A DNA stretch of 64,000 nt from Gigaspora margarita (GCA_009809945.1 WTPW01000439.1:289349-353348); one strand, 5' to 3'. Counted from the stretch's first letter, positions 11,301-22,521 are shown. Notes: generated by a model from the sequence alone, not told the origin. Program-made: numbers and translations.

Positions 11301-11870
11301 AATTTATTGAACATTATATAAACATAAAAAAAATAGCTTTTAGAGAGGTAACAGTTAGATCCCAGACCTACTTTAAAGGTTATAACTGCACCTAAGAAAG
11401 ATATTTATTATTTTTTTTTTTAATGTTAAAGGTGAGACCATGCTTTTATCTTTATTAAATTTAATAGAAACTTTTTACAAAACAAAAACTTTCATTGCTT
11501 AAATCTATTGTTAAGAGTAAAAACTCAGACATATATCTAAATATAATTTAAATACTTATCTGCAGCCTAAATCTAAGAAAGATATTTATTATAAAGAATA
11601 AATACAGTATATAATATATTTTTGCAGACCAAACAATCACTTTTGTTTGAGCTAACTAATAGTAATTATAAGCCTATTGAGTCTTACAACAAACATAGTC
11701 AGAGGCCCTATTACTCATTATTAGAGATGAAATTTTTTGCTTGACTAAATTTGCACATCCAAATAGCTATAGCAATTGTTTTATCAACACAAAAGGTAAA
11801 AAGAATTAATCTGCTAAAAAAGATTTTATATAGTATTACAAGCTGATTAAATTTTTATAGCTAGGCCAGT
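11301..11870. other. AT-rich DNA, one short direct repeat
   Basis: The phrase ctaagaaagatatttattat occurs near 11392 and 11570. No gene or TIR element can be supported. Confidence 0.4.
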
Positions 11871-11876
11871 GTTGTA

Positions 11877-12010
11877 ATGTGGACATAGACACAGATGCGG
11901 ACCGGACTGGACTGGACGTCCGTGTCCATGTCCGGAGAAAAAAAGGTAACTGGACATTGTCCAATGTCTGGCATAATCTTATTGGCTAAAAACAGGGATA
12001 TTCAATGTCC
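11877..12010. repeat. GGACATTGTCC-type sequence with hAT-like cagtgttg end
   Basis: Begins cagtgttgtaatgtggac, a plausible hAT end, followed by ggactggactggacgtccgt and ggacattgtccaatgtctgg. The same motif occurs at 15605-16015 and 24900-25090. No partner end was found, so this is probably one end of a broken element. Confidence 0.45.
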
Positions 12011-12027
12011 AAAAAATATAAAGATTT

Positions 12028-12427
12028 ATTGGATGTTGCTATCAAATTGGTATTAACATCGAAAAAGATGAGCGCAAAGCATTCAATTATTATTAAAACT
12101 CAGCAGAAGTAGAATTTAGAAGGAACGTTTGATGCTAGAGTTTGCTTTTATCATAGGATGGGAAACGATAAGCATGAATATAATGCATTTGAAAGCTCTC
12201 AAAAATCAAATAAGACAGGAAATCCAGGCGCATATGTGTTAGCTGTGGGGTCGTTAGTGCTGTTGTTAAAAAGAGAGTTGAAATGAAGAAGCATAAGGTA
12301 TTTGGCTATTATCTAAAATCTGCTGCCCGATGAAGGTGATTTGAAAGAACGAAATAACCTTGTACTCTGTTATAAAAGGATATGGCACAGTCAAAGATGC
12401 ACAAGAAGTATGTGAGAGATATGAGAG
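12028..12427 (+). pseudogene. Sel1-like repeat protein, decayed
   Basis: Conceptual translation with frame changes gives at least three recognisable Sel1/TPR-like motifs. The frame at 12028-12093 reads IGCCYQIGINIEKDERKAFN, the classic LGYCY..GIGT.KDE.KAF pattern. A later piece gives VCFYHRMGNDK, then FGYYLKSAA near 12300, LKERNNLVLCYK near 12340, and GYGTVKDAQEVCERYERT (12377-12430). Stops and frameshifts lie between the pieces, so the gene is dead. Sel1 repeats are protein-interaction scaffolds and are greatly expanded in arbuscular mycorrhizal fungi. The 107-codon minus-strand frame at 12309-12632 is a shadow. No start or end of the original gene can be set. Confidence 0.75.
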
Positions 12428-12429
12428 GA

Positions 12430-13170
12430 CTTAGAAATCCGCTAATAGTAGTAATTCGAAGAGACAGGATAGTATTGATTGATGTAATCAATATTGCATA
12501 GGCATAATAGATAAAGATGAATAAAAGGCATTTAAAGGTAATGTGAAATATATTAAAACGAGTGATGCTAGTGATAGATGGGCTGTTTGTTGTCGTTATC
12601 AAAATTAATTGTGGGTGTCGTCTATAGTACATTATATTTTTATTGCCAAAAATATATAATCAAATTTATTTTGTTTATTCGCTTTTAAATATTCAATTTT
12701 CACTTATAGAGGTGCAAACTATATTGTAGTGATTACTTTTGTAGAATATGTATAGATTCTGATCCACAAAACGTTGGGGATCTGTCAACTAAGTAAATCA
12801 AAATTATTTGTTATAAAATTGATTACTGCATAGTCGGTATTAATTTATTTGATTAATATTTTATTAGTGATTATTATGGACCTTTACGACTAGAAATTAG
12901 AAGCTCAAATTTTGAATGAATCTGTAGAAAGTTTATGCAAAACAAAGGTACACCAATTTTATATATTTTTATGAGATAATATAGAGATCATCTGGGATGA
13001 TTTTATTAAATATCATCCCTAATACAAATATAAGTTGTTGATCATTTTTTTAATTGGGTTGTTTTGTTTTCGTGCAATTATTAAACTAACATTTTTTTAT
13101 TTTCTCAGATAACTGTTAGAAGTGTCATTTGGTTAGTTGGTTGTCACAATTTTGTTAGTGGTACATTCTC
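12430..13170. other. Intergenic DNA, possible tail of the Sel1 pseudogene
   Basis: The first ~200 bases keep the less AT-rich, G-containing look of the pseudogene but give no further clear Sel1 motif. The rest is AT-rich with no structure. Confidence 0.35.
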
Positions 13171-13174
13171 GTCG

Positions 13175-13715
13175 TTGCTGGTATCATTATGGCGAGTAAG
13201 TTGAAAAAAGTCATTGGGATCATTGGTCGACGTGAATTCGTTGGTGGCACATTTTTGTCACTGCTATGCGCGTGTCATTGAAATAGTCAGTAAGTTCTGT
13301 AACATGATATTGTTCACGATAATACTAATACAAACTAACATAACTTTAGCCACATGTTGTGTGTCACTATATCGAATAAGTTGAAAAGTCATTGGGCTAG
13401 GTGGTCATAGTGGTTTCGCTAATTGCGCATTTTTTGTTGTTGCTGGTGAGTTTGTTAGTACACGTTGTTACTGCTAAGCTCTGTAATATGATTTTGAACA
13501 TAATTATATCAATACAAATTAACTTAATTTTAACTATATAGTGTATGTCTCTATAGCAGGTTGATAAAGTTGTCAGACTAGGTGGTTGCCGTGGCTTCGT
13601 TGGTCGTAAATTTATCAGTATATGTTGTGCGTCACTGCAATTATTAAAAGAATTTTTTACGATAATTCGAATACTACATTATGTGTCATTATAGCGAGTA
13701 AGTTCAAATAATCCA
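13175..13715. repeat. ~181-bp degenerate tandem repeat, about 3.5 units
   Basis: The phrase gagtaagttgaaaagtcatt + gggctaggtggtc recurs near 13195, 13376, 13557 and (partly) 13698. Each is followed by a t/g-rich stretch, gctctgtaatatgatt and aatacaaattaact. Divergence between units is considerable. Confidence 0.65.
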
Positions 13716-13726
13716 TACGAGTTTAG

Positions 13727-13840
13727 GGCTGTTCTCAAGACCCTCTCTCAATGTAATTGTCTAGTGATTGAGATGACATTCAAATGCTCCAATTAATTGA
13801 TTTGAAGATGACGATGCTTGAACTATAGTACCTACTTCTT
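13727..13840. mobile_element. Possible relic of the GGTTGTTCTCAAG element family
   Basis: The left part gggctgttctcaagaccctc then tctagtgattgagatg closely resembles the left end of the element at 16462-16742. The right end (gatgcttgaactatag) is only weakly similar. There is no clear TSD. Confidence 0.35.
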
Positions 13841-14255
13841 TTTATCTTTCAATTAATTGCCGTTGTGGCTCCAAAAACAGATGATTACTCAATTAATTAA
13901 TACTTTGGTACTTAAAGCATTGGCGTAGTTGTAGATCATTATTGCATATTCTATTTGAAGTTGTGCTCCAAATTCTCGATTATAAGATACTGATTTTTCT
14001 ATATAGGATTTCCCACATGATTATTCCCATATATCTGTATTAGGTGTACGAATCAGTATGTTATGGTTTTTAATTTTGGCCTATACCATACTGATCAGGT
14101 CACCCATATAATATCCTTTTTGAGCTATATACGGTAAAATTCCATGTCTTATGTATTCAATGCTACATTTGTTGATTTTAAAAGATCCAAGTCAGTTATA
14201 TATTTAATCTAATGATATTTATCACATGATATTATATACATACATGGGCCATGAT

Positions 14256-14461
14256 CAGTGTTGTCACTTAAAATTTTATTAAGATAATCTATTTAATTTT
14301 AACTGGAATGTGTTCAGCACCCAAAAAATATATAATTATATATTTTTTAAACAAATTTATTTATTAAAAAAGCCTGTATAAACTTTGAACAATCTTGAAT
14401 TTTGGACATTTTGGACATGGATAAGGCCAAAAAGGCCTTGGACAGCCAAAACATACGAAGA
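14256..14461. mobile_element. hAT-type MITE (CAGTGTTGT family), internally deleted copy
   Basis: Starts cagtgttgtcacttaaaatt and shares the body (gtgttcagcacccaaaaaat; aggccttggacagccaaaac) with the complete copies at 18613-18893 and 59675-59954. Part of one arm is missing and the right end is altered, so no TSD is seen. Confidence 0.6.
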
Positions 14462-15120
14462 GCTTTCAGTTAAAAGAAATTAGAAAAAGAAGTGTGATAT
14501 CAAGATGCATCTTTAGAATTTTGTATGTTATTTATTAATTAAATATATATCAATATGATATTTAATCGATTATTTTTATTTCACTAATTAAAATCTGATC
14601 ATAGTAAAATTGCTAATACTGCTGACATAGTTTTGATTTACTAGTTGAGTTACCACTCTAATATTATATTATTTAGCGACCACATTTAGCGGCATGAATA
14701 CAATTATAAATACAATGCTTGGAAGCTAACAAAATAGTCAACATCCAGATCAAATATACACGTATAAGTTCATTAATACGTCTAGTAAAATTCTAGATAA
14801 TTTTATAACTAAATTTCATTAAAGTTTTTGTAATAAATCTATATATTAATAATAAATGTATGAAACCAAATAAAAGTTGTATCTAATATCATGTTGTTTG
14901 CTCCGTAATATGTATGCATTTTTTTGAGATGCGTAATTATCTTATCCGTTTATTTAGAAAAAATATTGTTCCCTTTATCCTCACCCAAGAATTAATTATA
15001 TATATAATATTAGATATAGCTATAGCTCAATAAAACTATATATATCAAAATTTTACTAGAACCTAAGCAAAAGCTTCTCGTGATTTTACCCTAAACCCTA
15101 ACCCTAGCCCTCCATAATTT
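14462..15120. other. AT-rich DNA, short telomere-like tract
   Basis: Near 15097-15113 there is ccctaaaccctaaccctagc, resembling the TTAGGG repeat in reverse. It is too short and impure to be a telomere. No gene seen. Confidence 0.4.
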
Positions 15121-15125
15121 TTTAC

Positions 15126-15254
15126 AGGAGAGTCACAAAATTTCTAGGTCAGATGTGCCGGCATTTAGCCCTAATAGTAAGTAGCAAAATTATCAGTTGG
15201 GCATATTCTGATGCATGCCAACATATCCTGACCTGGAATTTTGGTGACTCCCCT
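15126..15254. mobile_element. 129-bp MITE (gtcacc-aaaattct family), copy 1
   Basis: TIR aggagagtcacaaaatttct against agaattttggtgactcccct-type sequence at the other end. The inner sequence agcaaaattatcagttgggc matches the copy at 55409-55644. TSD not evident. Confidence 0.6.
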
Positions 15255-15402
15255 AATATTAATATAGTATGGACCTATGGCTATATATAAATTAATTCAT
15301 AATATTAAAATATATATATATTTTTTTTTAAAAAAAAAAAAAGAAAAAAAGACAAGTCTGGTGGAGTATAATTATTAATGAATGTTGATTACTGGATTAG
15401 AA

Positions 15403-15596
15403 AAGTTCGTGATTTGAAAATTAGTGGGACACGTGATCCAAATTTCGATAATTATTTTTCGGTAATAACAGTATTGTTTTTCAGTAATATAATTTTCAGC
15501 TGATATATATCACGGTATGTTTTGTACCGTCTGAAAATTATATTTCAAAAACAAAATACTTTAATTACCGAAATTTGCTCAAATCAGCTGTAAAAT
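15403..15596. mobile_element. Foldback element (gtgggacacgtgat family), copy A
   Basis: The left arm has gaaaattagtgggacacgtg and aatttcgataattatttttc. The right arm returns as ...taccgaaatttgctcaaatc + agctg. Related copies lie at 16101-16412 and 16977-17244. The acacgtg part is missing from the right arm of this copy. Confidence 0.6.
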
Positions 15597-15597
15597 A

Positions 15598-16015
15598 GAT
15601 CAACCAATCAAATGAACACGAACAAATTTGGACATTGTCCAATGTCCGCCATAATTTTATTGGCACAAAATAGATCAACAAATCACGTGAATGCGGACAA
15701 ATTTGGACATTGTTCACGATCGACCAATCACATGAACGCAGACAAAATTTGGACATTGTCCAATGTCCGCCATAATTTTATTGGCACAAATAGATCGACC
15801 AATCACATGAATGCAGACAAATTTGGATATTGTCCAATGTCCGCCATAATTTTATTGGCACAAAATAGATCGACCAATCACATGAACGTGGACAAATTTG
15901 GACATTGTCCAATATCCGCCAAAATTTTATTAGCACAAAATAGATCGACTAATTACATGAACGCAGAAAAATTTGGACACTCCGCAATAATCTTATTGAT
16001 CGAACATAAATTACA
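15598..16015. repeat. 75-bp tandem repeat with GGACATTGTCCAATGTCC core, about 5.5 units
   Basis: The unit contains gaccaatcacatgaacgcag, acaaatttggacattgtcc, aatgtccgccataattttat and tggcacaaaatagatc. As 75 is a multiple of 3, a 135-codon frame stays open across it (15612-16019). That frame is an artefact. The core is an imperfect palindrome related to sequences near 11.9 and 25.0 kb. Confidence 0.8.
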
Positions 16016-16100
16016 TTAATGCGATCTAAGTTGGTGAAATATGATTTTGCTATTTTTACTTTTACAGATTGTATTAGCTAAATAACAAATCCTTTTTATA

Positions 16101-16412
16101 GCTGATTTAAAAGTAGTGGGACATGTGATAAAATTTTTGTGATCCGCAATAAATTTTCAGTAATTACATTTACCGAAAATTTTATAGTTTTTCGATAATA
16201 TAATTTTCACCCAGTATTATTATTGCAGTATCGTTTGTTTTGATTTTCGGACTGGATCAGTCTGAAAATCAAAACCAACGATACCGCAATAATAATACCG
16301 GCCGAAAATTATATTATCGAAAAACTATAAAATTTTCGGTAAATGTAATTACCAAAAATTTATTGTGGATCACAAAAATTTTATCACGTGTCCCACTAAT
16401 TTTGAAATCAGC
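16101..16412. mobile_element. Foldback element (gtgggacacgtgat family), copy B
   Basis: Nearly perfect palindrome of about 312 bp centred near 16257. The left arm starts gctgatttaaaagtagtggg and contains accgaaaattttatagtttt. The right arm mirrors it to ...cccactaattttgaaatcag + c. It could fold into a 150-bp hairpin. No coding frame. Confidence 0.8.
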
Positions 16413-16461
16413 TGTAACCAAATAAGGATATTTACTATATCACAAAATTGAAAGCATTATA

Positions 16462-16742
16462 GGTTGTTCTCAAGCAGCTCCCTCAATGAGATTTTCTAGT
16501 GATTGAGGTGCTGCTCAATCATTTCAATTAATCTAATTTAATTGAAATAATTTTAATAATGATTTTGCCAGAAATTCATTTGCAAAATGCGGATTTTAAA
16601 TTTTAGCCAATCAGAGTAACTCTATGAAAAAAAAGGTGGAAGTTAACTCCAGGTTTTTTTGATTGAAATAATGATCACGTCAATTTTTTTTAACCAATCC
16701 GATCATTTCATTAATCATTGAGGTTGGTGCTTGAGAACAACC
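16462..16742. mobile_element. 281-bp TIR element, 3-bp TSD, PIF/Harbinger-like
   Basis: Left end ggttgttctcaagcagctcc and right end ...ggtgcttgagaacaacc are inverted. The flank ATA is duplicated (16459-16461, 16743-16745). A three-base TSD with GG-starting ends suggests PIF/Harbinger, though the usual target is TTA/TAA. A minus-strand frame 16680-16922 crosses the edge and is not a gene. Confidence 0.65.
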
Positions 16743-16976
16743 ATAGTCTATGGCTTGGTCTTGGTCTTTCTGTGCTATAACAGAGCAGACCAGACCAGTC
16801 AAGAGCACTAATAAATGTTTGATAGTATCAAAAAAAAATGAATAGTTTTTTTGTAGATATATTATAACCAATTTTATTATTTTCTGCTTTATATTTTTTC
16901 GCTCAGATTTTTTGCTGCCCAATAGATTGATAATCTAAAATTTCTACTTTATAGAAGCGAAGCATTCGTGTCTTAT

Positions 16977-17244
16977 TAGTGCTTGTATTTTATGAGTATT
17001 TTGGGACACGTGATGAATTTTGTGATGATCATCCAAATTTCGATAATTATTTTTTGGTAATAACAGTATAGTTTTTTGATAATATAATTTTCGGCCAATA
17101 TATTATCGCAGTATGTTTTGTACTAGGCAAAAATTATATTATCGAACTATACTTTTATTACTGAAAAATAATTACCAAAATTTGCTGACAATCATCACAA
17201 AATTCATCATGTGTCCCACTAATTTTCAAATTAGCTGTAAAATT
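16977..17244. mobile_element. Foldback element (gtgggacacgtgat family), copy C
   Basis: Left arm ttgggacacgtgatgaattt then aatttcgataattatttttt. Right arm ...aataattaccaaaatttgct then tcatcatgtgtcccactaat. Same design as copies A and B with different length, so a family of foldbacks clustered within 2 kb. Confidence 0.75.
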
Positions 17245-17249
17245 CATGG

Positions 17250-17985
17250 TATAGTGGACGGTTTCTCTTGTTAATTTAAAAAAACCATTATATAACACAA
17301 AATAATGCCCACCTACACCATATTTTGAGTATATGCACATTATTTAAAATAGGTGCATGGGCGTTATTTTGAGCAAAATAAAATTTTTCTTAAACCTGCC
17401 TAAAAAATCAAATTCTTTGTTGAAACCTAACATGAATGCGCGTCATTTTTTGGGATCGTTAAGAACTCGATCCTTCACATGACAGCTCTAGGATTTCTAT
17501 CCAAAATTGATTTTGAACTGGTCTTTATAAATTCAAGATCTAACTTTCATTGGGCGTTATTGGTTAGCAATAAGGTATTCATTTGATTAGATGTTATCTA
17601 TTGTTTTAACAATAAAATATCAATTCGATTCAAAGATTGCGGTCTAATAATGTTATTAGCTAGTTTAGTCATCACTAATATTATAGAAATATGCAGCATA
17701 TTTTTGCACATTTCATTATAAGCATGATATTAGCTGATGATCAGTCGATGATTTAGTCAGTTAATAACCTAGAACCCAATCCTGGAATGATAAGCTAATG
17801 CCTTTTCGTAACCAGTCTGGGACCATCATATTAGGTCCTTGGACTAGACCAAACCGAATTTGAGATTTAACTTCTCTAGCTCTAGATTTTCTATGTGCAT
17901 TAGACAAATATTAAACAATGTTCAAATGTTTATATATTGTGTCCAAAATTATATTAAACAAAGGTGCGTATATATATAGTATTGG
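17250..17985. other. Intergenic DNA with one short inverted repeat
   Basis: An imperfect inverted pair (caaaataatgcccacctaca near 17298 and ggtgcatgggcgttattttg near 17352) is present. The remaining ~600 bases show nothing. Confidence 0.4.
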
Positions 17986-18057
17986 GATAATATATAAAAC
18001 CTAATTAATGAATAGAGCTGATAACTTATCAGCTCTATTCATGGTTTTATGTATTAT
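17986..18057. repeat. 72-bp hairpin
   Basis: Almost perfect palindrome: ataatatataaaac ... atgaatagagctgataa, then its mirror ttatcagctctattcat ... gttttatgtattat. Possibly the remnant of a very small foldback element. Confidence 0.65.
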
Positions 18058-18059
18058 TT

Positions 18060-18604
18060 TAGTGCTGTATATGTAGCAATGGAATTTTCTAATAATTCAT
18101 TTTTATCAAATTATTTATAGTGAACAATAATAATTTCATAAAGTGTACCTGCTCGATTTGATTAATGGTTTTATAAAAATTTGCAAATTTAAAAAAATTT
18201 GCCGATTAGATCATTTCCTATGAAGATATTCTATTGACTATTAGAAATTCATTTATTAATTGTTTAAAAATTAATATAAATTAATTTTTAATTTATATCG
18301 TTAATAATTCATAATTAATAGCTAGGAATCCCATCACTATGATAATGATAAAGCCCTGATTAAAGAATAGAGTAGTACATAATACATAATACTAAAATCT
18401 GATTAATTAGTAAGTCGAATGAACGGATAATATGTAACATATGAGTGAATGAGAATGAAACCTCATTATGATCGGTTACAGGTTTTTACTCTCATGCATA
18501 TAGACTTCCGCATGGGCCGGGTAGGGCTGGGTAGTATTAATACTCTAGCCCTATCCATTTGTGTAAGGACTCAACTTTGGGCTTAGATGCATTTTCTTAG
18601 AGTA
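18060..18604. other. AT-rich DNA, no feature seen
   Basis: No open frame, TIR or tandem array could be supported in this stretch. Confidence 0.35.
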
Positions 18605-18612
18605 CATGTAGG

Positions 18613-18893
18613 CAGTGTTGTACGTTTTGGCTATCTACAGCCTTTCTTGACTTGTCCATGTCAATAATTGTCCAAACATCTAAGATTGTTTAAAGCTTGT
18701 TCAGGCTTTAATAATTAATAAATCTATCTAAAAAATATATAACTATATATTTTTTTAGATGCTGAACACATTTCAGTTAAGATTTAAATAAGTTATATTA
18801 ATAAAATTTCAAGTAATTTTACTTTATTTAATTGTCTAAAATTGTCCAAAATTGTCCAAATTCATTGTTCAAAGCTGTCCTGTGACAATACTA
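18613..18893. mobile_element. hAT-type MITE (CAGTGTTGT family), 281 bp
   Basis: Starts cagtgttgtacgttttggc and ends ...agctgtcctgtgacaatact + a. Flanks catgtagg (18605-18612) and cctgtggg (18894-18901) match at 6 of 8 bases, a worn 8-bp TSD. It is the reverse orientation of the copy at 59675-59954, with the same gtccaaaattgtccaaatt repeats. Confidence 0.8.
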
Positions 18894-18919
18894 CCTGTGG
18901 GTAGTCCTGGTCCATGCGG

Positions 18920-19125
18920 AGGCCTACACGCATACATATACGCAAAGCTGAAATCCTTGCATATTTTCTCTAGAGATAAGATAAAATATGCATGATTTGG
19001 AATCATGCGCATTAATGCGCATTTTACATATTTTTTGCATGCATGATAAAAAAAATTCGATGTGATAAAATGCACATGAATGCGCATTAAGATGCGCATG
19101 ATTCAGAATCATGCGCAAACATTTC
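18920..19125. repeat. ATGCGCAT-rich inverted repeats
   Basis: Several copies of gattyggaatcatgcgca and aatgcgcatt are arranged as inverted repeats (18990-19035 against 19070-19120). The two small minus-strand frames here follow the repeat and are not genes. Confidence 0.5.
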
Positions 19126-19817
19126 TAGTTTTCTCAACTTTTTTTTATGAAGTTTGAAACTTCTAATAACCACAAAACTTTTTTTCCATTTTTCTTATGA
19201 TCTTTGCGGAAAAGGATATATTAATGTTAATTTGGGTATTATTACATCGCAAGATAATATTGTGTGGTGGCTTCGCTATTTTTTGCTTGGGGTTCTTGCA
19301 TGAAATATTTGCAGGATTCTGGTTAACACTAGTTGATACGGTAAAAATTATCAACCAATAGGATATAATTTTATATACGTCATATAAAGTATAAAAGAAT
19401 AATGATTTATTTGCCAGATCTATAAAATGATAAACAGTTTTTTTTATCAAATTTTTTTGTCTGTCTAATACAAAAAAAAATTTTTTTTAAAAAAAAAACA
19501 TCTTGCTCTTGTATTTTTTTAAAAAACAAACAGTCAAGTAATAATGTCACCAATACCAGATTTGTTAGATAAATATATCATTAAAACAAAAGAAAAGATC
19601 AATAAAAGTAACCATAAGGTTTATTGTAAAGCATGTGTTGATATATTGGGCAAGGAAAATGGGAAGAACACCTTTTTTCCAAATAAAACGGATAGGATAA
19701 TTGCTCACCACAAAAAATGTCCATATTTTACGGATCATACAACAGCTGAGAAGAAAAAAAAGTTTTTGATTTATCTAATGATGAACAAAGTAAGCAGCCA
19801 AGTAAGAATAAGTTATA

Positions 19818-20036
19818 TATTAGTAAAATTTAAAACTTTTGCATGTTGAATAGCATAATTCGAATGCCTTAAACTGTCATTTAGCATTAGCATATTTAAC
19901 AGATATTCATGTTCATGAAATTATTTGATAATGTTGAATAGTATTTCAAATGACAGTTTGAGTGGTATTTCAAATGCCAGTTTGAATAGCATTCATCATG
20001 CTATTTAATATGCGAAAGTTTTAAATTTACTAGTGA
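19818..20036. mobile_element. ~219-bp MITE (GAATGGCACGATTCG family) in intron of the hAT pseudogene
   Basis: TIR arms tagtaaaatttaaaactttt + gcatgttgaatagcat and the mirror ...atgctatttaatatgcgaaa + gttttaaatttactagtga. Related to 24055-24207. It lies wholly inside the first intron, so it need not have broken the gene. Confidence 0.7.
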
Positions 20037-21862
20037 TGTAAAATATGTATTAATGTTATTTTCTCTAGATTTGTCACATGATGCCATGTCCACTTTATCA
20101 CGGTCATCTACTCAAAAAGCTATTGTATGATCCTCTTTCTCCTTTGGCCCACTTGATAACTATTCTGTTCAGCCATTATCTCAACAAGACAATGAAAGAT
20201 TTAAAATTCTTTTATTATGGCTAACTGTTTCTTGTGGTTGGGCTTTTAATTGGGTAAATAAGCCTGAAGCATGGGAATTGTTTGACTTCTTGAACCCTCT
20301 TTTAAAGCTTCCAGATCGCCGAACACTTAGTGGACAAACCCTAGATGCAGCTGTCTCCGAATATGACACAGGAATGTATGAAACCCTTTATGAAGATTCG
20401 ACTGGCATCACTATCATATTTGATGGGTGGGCAAATGTCAATAATGAACAGTTAATAGGCGTAATGATATTATCTTCAGAAGGAAAACCTTACGTATGGA
20501 AGGTGACAGATATAAGTATTGAAAAAGAGAATTACAGTCAAGTAATGGAAAAAACTGAAAAAATGATCAATGAATTAAAAATTATGAATATAAAGGTTAT
20601 TGCAATCATCACAGATAGTGCAGCACTATACGCTGCAGCTAGGTATTTTTATTTTTTATATAATTTACATTAGCCTTTAATTAGCAATAAAATTTCTGAA
20701 TTTTTTAACTATTAATTAGACGAAGATTAAGAATTATTCATAGAGATATTGTATTTTTACCATGCTATACCCACCAATTGAACCTTTGTATAAGTAAAAT
20801 ATTTAAGGAATCGACTGATTTAAAAAGTTCAATAGATGACGTGATTCAATTAGCTATTTATTTCAAAATTGCTAACAATAAATTTTTTATTGGTCAATTA
20901 CGTAACAACAAAAAATAACATATAAAAAATATTATAGTATAGTAGTTCTAAGTGAAACAAGATGGAACAGTTACTATTTACTTGTAACTAGTCTTTTTAG
21001 AACAAAAAAAGTACTACAAGTATGTTATAAAGGCCATAAAAATATAATAAGTTATCTGAATGCATTAAAAAAATCAGAACTGAGTTGTTTAGTTTTAAAG
21101 AAAAAGTTATATGTATTATTTAATTTACAGTAGATTTTTATACTTTGCTTTAGATTCTTGCAATAAATTTTTAGCCATCCTATTCCCAAACTTGACGAAA
21201 ACCTGGTGAAAATACGATTCATCGTGAAATTTTTGAAATTATTGATTCAGATCTTTTTTGGTCTAATTTAGTAAAAATTTTAGACATTCTATATCCTTAC
21301 TGCAAAATATTAAATGTCTTACAATGTGATAAAGCAAGATTAATACAGGTTATACACAGTATCACTTGCTCGGTCCAATTTTGGAACAATCATATTGACA
21401 TTCAACTTTCTGAGAAGATACTAACTAGATTAGAGAAAAGATGGAATAGCTGGGAACAGCCACTTCTAATTTTAGCATGTTTACTACACCCGAGTATCAA
21501 TTAACATATTTTAGAGATCAATCACTAATTAATTATTCAAAATTAGGGAAGTATCTAATTTATTACTACAAAGCCTGGTCAGGCAAAGATCCCCTTTGTA
21601 TTTTGAGTGAATTCAACAATTTTTCTAAAAAAATTTACCCATTTAATGATGATACTTTTACTCAATTTGATGATATATTAAGTTTTTGGGAGTATGCTAG
21701 GGGTTCAACGAATGAATTAGGATTAGTGGCATGCAGACTATATAGAATCTGTATCAACACTGCCACTGTTGAGCACCTTTGGAATAGTATGAGTTTCTTT
21801 CAAACCAACTGACGAAATCGACTAATTGTAATTTTTTATATTAATTTAATTATTTTTTGCAG

Positions 21863-22095
21863 CTGGTTTTAAAATATTAAGCCAAATGCAATAATGGCTA
21901 TCAAACCCTAATTATAATTGATTGCAAATAGTTGATCGATTATAATTGATTGATTTTAAGTGATTATCATCTATGTGATGATTATAATCGAAATAAATCA
22001 ATTGACAAGCAATTTTAGAATTGTATCCTTTTGAAAACAGCTATAAATTTTATAAATAAAATTTTTTTTATTTAAATAAAATTTTATTTAGTCAC
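21863..22095. repeat. Non-coding insert in the hAT pseudogene
   Basis: Separates two coding parts of the transposase (the RNRL motif and the KLKAAI tail). It is made of repeats of attataattgattg and an internal near-palindrome (gattatcatctatgtgatga + ttataatc). It may start with a GT-AG intron (about 21830-21862) whose downstream exon was invaded. Origin unclear. Confidence 0.4.
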
Positions 22096-22521
22096 CAAAG
22101 GCACTTAACATGTGCAAATTAAAAGCTGCTATCACATGGGAACATTCGCGCAGATCAAACCCTATTGAATTATTTCCACACAGTTTTCATGATTTTGCAG
22201 AAAAAAATGAAGAACTGAGTGAGGAACCCAAAGAATTGAGCGAAGAACTCGAAGAATTGAGTGAGGACCGATGAATCTGCAGACCCTGATGTGGAAAACT
22301 ATGAGGCTTCAGAATTAACTCCTTTGGAAGAATTCGGGCAATTCTTAGATGTATGGGTTGATATATCGACAAGTGAAATTGAAGAAATTACACAGATATA
22401 TGAGGATGAGGATGAAATGCTCACTTCAGAGGTTGAGGATATTGATCATCCAGCATTAGATTCAAAAGCTAAATGGGATTTAAGGACACTATTTAATAAT
22501 GAACTACAATTGTCTTTTTAA

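Larger units (their letters stand above)
19544..22521 (+). pseudogene. hAT-superfamily transposase, DUF659 type, decayed
   Basis: DNA transposase relic. The N-terminal exon (19544-19789) carries a BED-like zinc finger (YCKACV ... HHKKCPYF). An intron (GT at 19790, AG ending 20068) holds a MITE. The next exon has PLDNYSVQPLSQQDNERFK, FDFLNPLLKLPDRRTLSG and the DUF659 core ITIIFDGWANVNNEQLIG ... IITDSAALYAAA. A GT-AG intron (20643-20719) then joins to RRRLRIIHRDIVFLPCYTHQ. Further on come ETRWNSYY (about 20960) and the C-terminal dimerisation block NELGLVACRLYRICINTATV (about 21710-21780). An acidic tail runs from about 22096 to the stop at 22521. Damage: in-frame TGA at 20128, frameshifts near 19755, 20910, 21490 and 22265, and an insertion at about 21870-22090. 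No TIRs of the parent element were found. Confidence 0.88.

Noticed and set aside
12309..12632. 107-codon minus-strand frame as a membrane protein
   Set aside because: It overlaps the plus-strand Sel1 pseudogene. The hydrophobic look comes from the antisense of KAF/YLKSA codons.
15598..16015. CRISPR-like array (regular repeats with palindromic core)
   Set aside because: The whole 75-bp unit repeats with no unique spacers, and the context is eukaryotic. It is a tandem repeat.
15612..16019. 135-codon open frame
   Set aside because: It exists only because the 75-bp repeat is a multiple of three. The residues repeat with the unit and match no protein family.
19163..19450. 95-codon minus-strand frame upstream of the hAT pseudogene
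   Set aside because: Low-complexity translation without motifs; opposite to the transposase and without conserved features.
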